Part shown: positions 13,887-19,781 of the stretch, one piece after another
How positions within the stretch are numbered: the stretch's first letter is position 1
Layout of the letters: every line of letters begins with the position of its first letter
Origin: a virus
Strand: one strand, 5' to 3'
IMG/VR virus record: IMGVR_UViG_3300037246_001013
Span: 1-23,360 of that record
DNA length: 23,360 nt
The notes under the pieces: model-generated
Told to the model about the DNA's origin: nothing
What the model saw: the letters and a program-made list of their open reading frames with translations, nothing else
Database searches by the model: none
Made by a program: the position numbers and the translations under genes

Positions 13887-14156
13887 ATGAGTATTTCAAA
13901 GGTAAAGGCTAGTTCCACTGATTGGCCGACATCAAGTCTGACATGGAAGGTTGAGCTTCCAGAGCAGCTTGAGGGTGTTGATCCCGGCCTGTTGATTAAG
14001 CAGAGTCTTGCATACAACAACGCGATGTATACGCTGATCGGTGTCACTATGGATAAGCTTGGCGTGGAGTTCACAAAGCTGTGTCTGGGGTCTATCTCTG
14101 ACAGTGATTTTGATAAATGCGTCTGTGATTGCTGTGATCGAATCACCAACGGTTGA
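13887..14156 (+). CDS. Hypothetical protein following the RebB-like gene (89 aa)
   Basis: An 89-residue protein with GGAG 7 bases before the ATG. The first 30 residues are polar with a Trp-containing strand (SLTWKVELPE). Residues 34-66 are helical (GLLIKQSLAYNNAMYTLIGV), and the C-terminus is Cys-rich (CLGS, then CVCDCCDR), perhaps metal-binding or disulfide-prone. No family recognised. Directly downstream of the RebB-like gene in the same orientation, so a partner role is possible but unproven. Confidence 0.55.
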   Translation: MSISKVKASSTDWPTSSLTWKVELPEQLEGVDPGLLIKQSLAYNNAMYTLIGVTMDKLGVEFTKLCLGSISDSDFDKCVCDCCDRITNG

Positions 14157-14238
14157 GTTGGTGCTATGGGCCATCTTAGCTACAGTCGCGTTTCTCGGTT
14201 GTGTCTTGTTGATAAACCCGATGGTCTGGTTGGGCTGA
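14104..14238 (+). CDS. Possible small membrane protein, overlapping neighbours
   Basis: An open frame with only GTG or TTG starts (14104, 14110, 14125, 14134) ends at TGA 14236-14238. The end encodes a convincing single membrane span (ELVLWAILATVAFLGCVLLI, then NPMVWLG). It overlaps the end of the previous gene and the start of the next annotated frame. There is no good ribosome-binding site. The hydrophobicity is what suggests a gene; it may equally be a shadow frame. Confidence 0.3.
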   Translation: MILINASVIAVIESPTVELVLWAILATVAFLGCVLLINPMVWLG

Positions 14239-14435
14239 GCAGTAAGCAAGTCATGGCTCTTGCCGAGAAGGTTCGGCAGGGGCTAACTTACAAAGAGGCT
14301 ATCGTTGCCCTTGGGTTAAACAGGCTGGCGGTAGAGCATGAGTTAAACGATGTAAATCTGAGAGGTTTCATTGTGTACATAAGCGAGAAGGCTTACGAGG
14401 AGAGGAAGAATGCCAGCAACACTACTAATCACTGA
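14166..14435 (+). CDS. Hypothetical HTH-like small protein, start uncertain
   Basis: The frame from the ATG at 14166 gives 89 residues; an internal ATG at 14253 gives 60. The section LSSKQVMALAEKVRQGLTYK, followed by EAIVALGLN, resembles a helix-turn-helix, and its first helix begins upstream of 14253, favouring the longer form. Against this, 14166-14238 also encodes the membrane span of the overlapping frame. Neither start has a strong ribosome-binding site. The C-terminus is basic. Its end overlaps the next gene start by 26 bases. Function unknown. Confidence 0.45.
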   Translation: MGHLSYSRVSRLCLVDKPDGLVGLSSKQVMALAEKVRQGLTYKEAIVALGLNRLAVEHELNDVNLRGFIVYISEKAYEERKNASNTTNH

Positions 14436-15024
14436 GTCTGATAGACCTGTACCCCCGTCAGCAGGACGTTGGCTCGAAGGTGAAATCTGCACCATACAGG
14501 AATCTACCCATACGTGGGGCAGTGGTGAACTGGATTTAAACAAGTTCCTGCGCTTTACCGTCACTGACAAGACCCCAGCGGAGATGAATGCTTACCTTCA
14601 GCAGTGGAACAGATTGATAGATATGTCTGTGATTTCAGGTGGGCCGGGAGATGATGACCGCACGATTAACGTCCGTAACAACCGGGTTAACCAGAGTGGT
14701 GACATGGGCGAATGGACTGTGTCCAATACGGAAGCCATACGCGATGAATGGAACCTGCTCTACCCGACTTGCAATCTGGTGATTGACTCCATCTTTACCG
14801 ATGCTGCCCCGAACGATGTATTCCAATGTACGGGCTTTTTCACTGTAGGCCAAGCTGTCGAGTTTGAGGCCACGATCATAGAGAAGGGATTGGCTGACCT
14901 ACTCAAGCGGAAAATCTGGTACATCACTTCCGCAGGCATGACCAACATCCGCAATGCTGGTGGTAGTCAATCAGGCACTGCAGCACAACTTAATCCCATA
15001 CTCCGTGATGGGTTGCTCGACTAA
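14410..15024 (+). CDS. Hypothetical virion protein (204 aa)
   Basis: A 204-residue protein with an excellent purine-rich site (GAGGAGAGGAAGA) before its ATG, overlapping the previous gene. The N-terminal part is Pro/Ser-rich with likely strands (AGRWLEGEICTIQES, then HTWGSGELDL); the middle has an Asn/Arg-rich beta region (DDRTINVRNNRVNQ), and the C-terminus has helix and strand mix (FEATIIEKGLADLLKRKIWY). No catalytic motif recognised. Position before the tailspike-like genes and the smooth TAATG junction suggest a tail-associated structural protein. Confidence 0.55.
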   Translation: MPATLLITESDRPVPPSAGRWLEGEICTIQESTHTWGSGELDLNKFLRFTVTDKTPAEMNAYLQQWNRLIDMSVISGGPGDDDRTINVRNNRVNQSGDMGEWTVSNTEAIRDEWNLLYPTCNLVIDSIFTDAAPNDVFQCTGFFTVGQAVEFEATIIEKGLADLLKRKIWYITSAGMTNIRNAGGSQSGTAAQLNPILRDGLLD

Positions 15025-16268
15025 TGGCTGAAATCTTCTCAACAGTATCGCCCGAAGGCAATCTAGGTACGCCTGCCAATACGGGTGCTCAATATACTGG
15101 CCTTGCGGCATGGGAGAATGCACAACAGACTGATTTAACAACCGCAGCAAACCCCACGGGTGAACCTTCAACAAGTGTTGTGGAGTGTTACGCAGGTGAT
15201 TATGAGAACGATACTAATGGTGACCCAAATACGCCATTAGAGGAACAGTTATATATCAATGGCTGGACAACAAGCGAAGCCTTCAGGCCAATAGTACGAG
15301 CGGCGGCTGGCAGTGAGAATAACGGCGTTAGCATTAATGACGGGGGTTCTGGCTTTGCTATTACTAATACAGGTGCGCCATTAAGATTAAATGAAGCTGC
15401 TGCTACCTATGAAAACATAGAGGCCATAGCTGCAAGTGGTATTGGCCTTGATATACTTGCTGGTGCCGCATTTATAGACGTATACGGCTGTATTATAACT
15501 AGCTTTAACAACAACCCGATTAGTAATACAGAGAGCAACAGGAAAGTCAGGGTAATTAATTGCTGGCTTACTCAGAAAGGCTCAATGACCGGCGATGCGC
15601 AGATTTATAAGAATGTTGCTGCTGGCAGTGTCTTTTATAACAACACCCTGAATGTTAGTACTTCAGGCAGAGGATTGGAGGTAAATGCTAATACAGTTCA
15701 GTGTATTAATAACGTTGTTAGCAATATCGGTGCGGGGGTTGATTACGGACAAGACGCCTCACCCGGCGTAGGTGAGTTCACCAACAATGCATCTACGGAT
15801 GCTACTGCAAGTGGTATAGGTAACAGCACGGCCGCTGTAGATAACGTATCGTTAACCCCCGGTGTTGATTTTGTAGACCCATCTTCTGGTGACTACAACC
15901 CTGTAGCAGCAGGCGCGCTGGATGGTGCAGGTACTTCACCTCCAGTTGTCGCTGTTGATATAGCAGGTGCAACTCGTAATGATCCTGACGAGATTGGTGT
16001 CTATGCAATACCCTCAGCAGTCTACGAATTCGATGGCGAAGACATTATCGCTCAGACAGGCACACAGGACGTAGCCTACACATTCCAAGACGGTGGTGAT
16101 GGTGATGTCTCTACCCGCTTCAGTGCTGCTGGTACATACACTCTAGACTCAGGCAGCGCCCCCCTTCCTTTAGGAATGTCTATAAACAATACGACAGGCA
16201 ATCCAGAAGGCACGCCGACTGAGGCAGGTACGTTCGCTGGTATCGTCATATTGGGGACAGAAACCTAA
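15024..16268 (+). CDS. Tailspike/fibre-like protein: beta-helix plus putative Ig domain
   Basis: A 414-residue protein. Residues 95-270 carry repeated short strands with Asn-rich turns (NNGVSINDGGSGFAITN, ENIEAIAASGIGLDILA, then VINCWL, GSVFYNNTLNVST, VQCINNVVSNIG), the pattern of a right-handed parallel beta-helix as in many phage tailspikes. Residues 340-414 look like a He_PIG type Ig-like domain (AAGTYTLDSGSAPLPLGMSI, then GTPTEAGTFAG), but the last strand is missing and appears to be at the start of the next ORF. No signature of a glycan hydrolase active site was spotted. It joins neighbours by TAATG overlaps at both ends. Confidence 0.6.
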   Translation: MAEIFSTVSPEGNLGTPANTGAQYTGLAAWENAQQTDLTTAANPTGEPSTSVVECYAGDYENDTNGDPNTPLEEQLYINGWTTSEAFRPIVRAAAGSENNGVSINDGGSGFAITNTGAPLRLNEAAATYENIEAIAASGIGLDILAGAAFIDVYGCIITSFNNNPISNTESNRKVRVINCWLTQKGSMTGDAQIYKNVAAGSVFYNNTLNVSTSGRGLEVNANTVQCINNVVSNIGAGVDYGQDASPGVGEFTNNASTDATASGIGNSTAAVDNVSLTPGVDFVDPSSGDYNPVAAGALDGAGTSPPVVAVDIAGATRNDPDEIGVYAIPSAVYEFDGEDIIAQTGTQDVAYTFQDGGDGDVSTRFSAAGTYTLDSGSAPLPLGMSINNTTGNPEGTPTEAGTFAGIVILGTET

Positions 16269-16735
16269 TGGCTACTGATGTCACTAATACCTTTACTATA
16301 ACGATAGCCAGCGGTGTAACTCCGCCAACGGTAGAAGCTGGAGGCCCTTATTCTGGGGATGTAGATACAGCAATACAGTTAGCGGCGACTGTTACGCCGG
16401 GGTCAGATGCAAGTCCTGTTTTAACGTGGTCCATTGACTCAGGCGGTACGGGCACTTTTTTACCGAATGCAAATGCTGAAGATCCTACGTTTACACCCGA
16501 CGATGTGGACTCTTATGTCCTGCGCTTCTCGGTTGATCCTGATGACGGGGCTCCTGTAGAAGATACAGCTACACTGGAATCCAATGCGCCTTCGGTTAAG
16601 ACAGAGGAGATGTATATAAACAACACAGGCACATTTGTGAAGCACACCCCGAACGTGCTGGTTAGTGGCACCTTTCAGGAAGTTGATGCGTACGTTATAG
16701 AGGGAGGAGCATGGGTGCAAGTCCATGAGAAATAA
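16268..16735 (+). CDS. PKD-like domain protein, possible continuation of preceding spike
   Basis: A 155-residue protein. The first 17 residues (MATDVTNTFTITIASG) look like the final strand of the Ig-like domain that ends abruptly in the upstream ORF. Residues 18-100 are a PKD-type beta sandwich (EAGGPYSGDVDTAIQLAATV, then LTWSIDSGGTGTF and SYVLRFSVDPDDGAPVEDTA). The last 45 residues (EMYINNTGTFVKHTPNVLVS, then GTFQEVDAYVIEGGAWVQVH) form a small module common at phage-fibre C-termini. Either an independent small fibre protein translated by TAATG coupling, or the 3' half of a split gene. Confidence 0.6.
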   Translation: MATDVTNTFTITIASGVTPPTVEAGGPYSGDVDTAIQLAATVTPGSDASPVLTWSIDSGGTGTFLPNANAEDPTFTPDDVDSYVLRFSVDPDDGAPVEDTATLESNAPSVKTEEMYINNTGTFVKHTPNVLVSGTFQEVDAYVIEGGAWVQVHEK

Positions 16736-18219
16736 TGGCATATCATCCCTCACTGCAAGGTCCGCGCAACATACGCGAAATATGGCACACGCTGTATGGT
16801 GAGCTTGTTCGTGTAGGCGGTGATTCGTCCGACCAAGAACAAAATCTGCTTGACCATGAGAATGCCTACAACCCCCACCAGACTGTAAAATGGGTGAATG
16901 GTGGGCAGTGGGTTCCCGGCACGTACCAGCAGTTTGACCAAGTCCGTGAGAATGGCTGGACGATGATCGCCAACAAGGTGACATCTGACTATCCATCACC
17001 ACAACAGGTAGGTAGTCCGTTCTGGACTTACGAGGGTGCTGCCCCAACAACTGATGATAATGCCAACCAGATCATATCTGGACAACGCTACACCAACACA
17101 ACTATTGGATTTCAGATTGAGCGTTATAGGCTCTATACATTTGTGGATCAGCAATATGATGCCTTCCTTGTAGTAGATCCATTGGGAATACCAATCGTTA
17201 CTCCATTGGTTAGTTTTACAGCCCCAACAACGGGGTGGATAGAGTTTTCTGTAAGTCCTATTATCATTCCTCCCGGCACTACATTTGATCTGTCTGTTGC
17301 CACGATTGAGCCAGACCCAGCCCCCACACCTATACAAGCGACCTATAACTACCTGACACCACAGAATCCTGTTATTCCTACTGCTGGCCAGATTCAGCAT
17401 TCACGTGGTCAGTCTGATCTGATGAGCATCAGCTACACCGATGATGCGGCGGGTGACAGGACAGCTCTGATACAGAATCTGGCCCTTGGTGACCAGATAC
17501 AGACAGGTGGTGTAACGTGGACGGTGCAAAGCAATAGTGATCAGACAACCTACGCTAATATCACTGTCACTCCTGCTGTAAATGGCGCTGCTGGGGTGCA
17601 GACGGTGACATTTTTGACCAATGTCCCTCAATTAACAGAGTACATGCAGGATACGGATTACTGGCTGACATCCCCATTGGCAGGCACCATAAATGGGATT
17701 ATAGGTGTTGATGCTGATTACGACACAATAACAATAAATGATTCTGCTTATGGCACTGATGTTTATATTGTTCAGGTTGAACTGTCACCAGACTGGGACG
17801 TTATTACTCCCGCTGAAAGCGCAGCAGGAGGTCAGACACAATTAAGCAGAAGTGAGGTTTCGTGGGTTCAGATCAACACTGAAAGGATAAATTTTGAAGA
17901 GGTGATGACCACTGACAATACGTGGACAACGATGGGAATCATCACCCTGCCTGTAGATACTGGGTTTCGAGCAAGGTCTATTGTCACTGCAAAGCGTACA
18001 GATGGCTTTGGTTTCTATCACGCTGAATACTTTGCAACCATGGTAAATGACGCGGGGGCTGTATCCAGTGATGTGTCCGTGATACATGAATCCGCAACTA
18101 ACCCTGTACTGGATACCAGAGTGAACGTATCAGGCTCAGATGCTGAGTTTCAGGTCAGGGGCATGGAAGTCGAGGACTGGCACTGGATGACAGTTATATT
18201 TAACCGGGAAATTGTATGA
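16735..18219 (+). CDS. Large tail fibre/baseplate-like protein (494 aa)
   Basis: A 494-residue protein starting MAYHPSLQGPRNIREIWHTL after a TAATG junction. Residues 1-90 contain Trp-rich repeats (VKWVNGGQWVPGTYQQFDQV, NGWTMIANKVTSD) of carbohydrate-contact type; the middle is beta-rich with long Thr/Asp-rich segments. The C-terminal 120 residues (SWVQINTERINFEEV, then TAKRTDGFGFYHAEYFA and HESATNPVLDTRVNVSGSDA) form a domain I recognise from C-termini of phage fibres. No enzymatic motif. It overlaps the endolysin gene by ATGA, linking the tail and lysis modules. Confidence 0.6.
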   Translation: MAYHPSLQGPRNIREIWHTLYGELVRVGGDSSDQEQNLLDHENAYNPHQTVKWVNGGQWVPGTYQQFDQVRENGWTMIANKVTSDYPSPQQVGSPFWTYEGAAPTTDDNANQIISGQRYTNTTIGFQIERYRLYTFVDQQYDAFLVVDPLGIPIVTPLVSFTAPTTGWIEFSVSPIIIPPGTTFDLSVATIEPDPAPTPIQATYNYLTPQNPVIPTAGQIQHSRGQSDLMSISYTDDAAGDRTALIQNLALGDQIQTGGVTWTVQSNSDQTTYANITVTPAVNGAAGVQTVTFLTNVPQLTEYMQDTDYWLTSPLAGTINGIIGVDADYDTITINDSAYGTDVYIVQVELSPDWDVITPAESAAGGQTQLSRSEVSWVQINTERINFEEVMTTDNTWTTMGIITLPVDTGFRARSIVTAKRTDGFGFYHAEYFATMVNDAGAVSSDVSVIHESATNPVLDTRVNVSGSDAEFQVRGMEVEDWHWMTVIFNREIV

Positions 18220-18572
18220 GCGAGTGGGATAGCCAGTATTTCGAACGTGAAGAATTTGCCTGTAAGTGCGGATGCGGGTTTGACACTGTTGACTATGAGT
18301 TAATTAAAACTCTGGAGTATATCCGTGAACATTTTGAAAAACCTCTCATCGTTAACAGTGGGTGCCGTTGTCCTGTCTACAATTCCAGTCGTGGCGTTAA
18401 CGGGTCTGTTAATAGCCAGCACCTTGTTGGTAGAGCTGCTGATATTCGAGTCGATGGAATTAATCCTCCGTTGGTTTATGAACTTGCAGAGCAAATGGAA
18501 GTAGGTGGATTGGGTAAGTACGATACGTTTACACATATTGATACTCGAAGTAGTGTGTTTGCGAGGTGGTAA
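18216..18572 (+). CDS. Endolysin, peptidase M15 (D-Ala-D-Ala carboxypeptidase-like)
   Basis: A 118-residue protein of the peptidase M15_3 type. Zinc ligands are His69 (NSQHLVGRAAD), Asp76 and His107 (FTHIDTR), with Asp109 next to it. Upstream, SGCRCPVYN (residues 48-56) is the usual family start of the catalytic core. Length and content agree with single-domain phage endolysins that cut stem peptides of peptidoglycan. No signal peptide or membrane anchor is seen, so it needs a holin for release. It starts ATGA inside the fibre gene's end and leads a four-gene lysis cassette. Confidence 0.85.
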   Translation: MSEWDSQYFEREEFACKCGCGFDTVDYELIKTLEYIREHFEKPLIVNSGCRCPVYNSSRGVNGSVNSQHLVGRAADIRVDGINPPLVYELAEQMEVGGLGKYDTFTHIDTRSSVFARW

Positions 18573-18737
18573 GTGGCTTGTAGAGGATGTGAAAGACGAA
18601 GGGCAGCAATTAAGGCGGCACTCAGTAAACGCCGTGCGGATGTTAACCGCCTGCGGGGGCCACAAATGGATCAAGAACGTGGACATACTAGAGAGTCAGT
18701 TAGTGGCAAGACTAACGATAATCGCCATTACGGCTAG
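18573..18737 (+). CDS. Small Cys/Arg-rich protein in the lysis cassette (54 aa)
   Basis: A GTG at 18573 directly follows the endolysin stop, and GAGGT (18563-18567) is 5 bases upstream, inside the endolysin's end. The 54-residue product starts with a CRGCERRRAA block (two Cys, three Arg), then a basic helix (IKAALSKRRADVNRLRG) and a polar tail. It overlaps the start of the next gene. Small proteins with such an N-terminal C-x-x-C-x-R-R-R block occur in phages, but I cannot give a function. The two Cys could coordinate metal. Too short for many gene finders, but well supported by its start. Confidence 0.55.
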   Translation: MACRGCERRRAAIKAALSKRRADVNRLRGPQMDQERGHTRESVSGKTNDNRHYG

Positions 18738-19005
18738 TCTTATCGGCGGTGGTATAGCGTGGCTGGATTCGCGCCATGCTTCAGCCAGTGATGTCAGTCA
18801 ACTGAAGACTTCGATAGACAGGGAACGTATTGAGAGAATCGAATTTGAGATTAGCGAACTGGAAAGGGCTGCGCAACGAATAAAGCGCATGCCAGAATTA
18901 CAACAAATTTTGCCAGACACAAAGGCAAGGATAGCTGAGATAGAGGCAAGGAGAGACAGGTACTTACGTAAACGTGAAGAACTGCTGATGGAGATGCGTA
19001 AATGA
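18679..19005 (+). CDS. Membrane-anchored coiled-coil protein (i-spanin-like)
   Basis: About 108 residues from a GTG at 18679 (VDILESQLVARLTIIAITAS), though the frame is open back to 18505, where it would overlap the endolysin. The start is uncertain: no strong ribosome-binding site. Residues 8-28 form one membrane span (VARLTIIAITASLIGGGIAW), followed by a long charged coiled coil (SDVSQLKTSIDRERIERIEF through KREELLMEMRK). One N-terminal span plus periplasmic coiled coil is the layout of inner-membrane spanins (Rz-like). No lipoprotein o-spanin partner was seen. Located between the endolysin and holin genes. Confidence 0.6.
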   Translation: MDILESQLVARLTIIAITASLIGGGIAWLDSRHASASDVSQLKTSIDRERIERIEFEISELERAAQRIKRMPELQQILPDTKARIAEIEARRDRYLRKREELLMEMRK

Positions 19006-19409
19006 TTGAGTCACTGGTCAGCACCCTAGTCGGCCCCATCACTGGGTTGATCTCAAAGTTTATCCCCGACAAGGATAAGGCTGCAGCACTGGCCCACGAA
19101 ATCGCCACCCTCGCAGACAAGCAGGCACATGACCAGATTATGGCCCAGTTAGAGGTCAACAAGGTCGAAGCGGCACATAAGAGTTTGTTCGTGAGTGGTT
19201 GGCGACCCGCAGTGGGTTGGGTGTGCGTAGCAGGCATGGCATTCAACTTCATTGTGGTGCCCCTTGTAGGGCCGCCAGTGGCAGCTTATTCCCAAGTCCA
19301 TCTTGAACTGCTGGAACTGGAGATGATGATGCCCGTCCTATTAGGTATGCTCGGTCTGGGCGGAATGAGATCGTACGAAAAGCGCAATGGCGTGGCACGA
19401 AATAACTAG
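19002..19409 (+). CDS. Holin, 3-TM gene-transfer-agent type
   Basis: A 135-residue protein starting by ATGA overlap. The pattern VNKVEAAHKSLFVSGWRPAV, then GWVCVAGMAFNFIVVPL is characteristic of the GTA_holin_3TM family (holin of 3TMs, for gene-transfer release). An amphipathic N-terminal helix (residues 1-20) and two further hydrophobic stretches (residues 70-95 and 100-122) fit. Holins open the inner membrane so that the endolysin reaches the wall. It ends in a positively charged tail. The two-and-a-half copies of a hairpin repeat follow its stop. Confidence 0.8.
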   Translation: MIESLVSTLVGPITGLISKFIPDKDKAAALAHEIATLADKQAHDQIMAQLEVNKVEAAHKSLFVSGWRPAVGWVCVAGMAFNFIVVPLVGPPVAAYSQVHLELLELEMMMPVLLGMLGLGGMRSYEKRNGVARNN

Positions 19410-19461
19410 CAGCGGCTAGCCCCTGCGGGGCAGCGGCTAGCCCCTGCGGGGCAGCGGCTAG
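19410..19461 (+). repeat. Tandem GC-hairpin repeat after the holin gene
   Basis: Two identical 21-base units (19410-19430 and 19431-19451) plus the first 10 bases of a third (19452-19461). Each unit contains the palindrome GCTAGC and the hairpin GCCCC-TGC-GGGGC. They begin right after the holin TAG and may fold as a double terminator or stability element. Tandem identity suggests recent duplication. Confidence 0.85.
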
Positions 19462-19482
19462 GTTACTACGGAGAAGAAGGAT

Positions 19483-19779
19483 ATGAGATATTTGATAGCA
19501 GGGTTATTGATGGCGAGTAGTCTGGCTCATGGTCGGGCTTTCGTGACACTCGGTAATGGTGCTGTGATACCCATCATAGGTACACTGGGTGATACGCTGT
19601 GTCTCTATCATAAGATGTATTGCCCCAACGGGTTTACTTTCAAGGGAGAGTTCCCGCATCGGGATGGTGACGAGCAGGATCACGATGAGAACCTGCTCAT
19701 ACACCCTATTTGTGAGGAGGGGTTGGTAGTCAGTCCTGGGGTAGCTGTACGACCCTGTTATAAGTTAATTGAGGAATAG
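19483..19779 (+). CDS. Small secreted protein, function unknown
   Basis: A 98-residue protein with a clear N-terminal export signal (MRYLIAGLLMASSLAHGRA): positive start, hydrophobic core, small residues before the cleavage. The mature part has four Cys (CLYHKMYCPNG, HPICEEG, VRPCYKL), apt for disulfides in the periplasm, and an acidic middle with several His and Asp (FPHRDGDEQDHDENLLIH) that could bind metal. No lipobox Cys follows the signal, so it is not an obvious o-spanin. It ends 2 bases before the next start. Lysis-accessory or host-modifying roles are possible. Confidence 0.6.
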   Translation: MRYLIAGLLMASSLAHGRAFVTLGNGAVIPIIGTLGDTLCLYHKMYCPNGFTFKGEFPHRDGDEQDHDENLLIHPICEEGLVVSPGVAVRPCYKLIEE

Positions 19780-19781
19780 TT

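Noticed and set aside
16460-17050. Leftward 196-codon frame
   Set aside because: Runs antisense across two well-supported fibre genes and has no ribosome-binding site or recognisable family; a shadow.
19410-19461. CRISPR-like repeat array
   Set aside because: Units are directly adjacent with no spacers and no cas genes; they are tandem hairpins.
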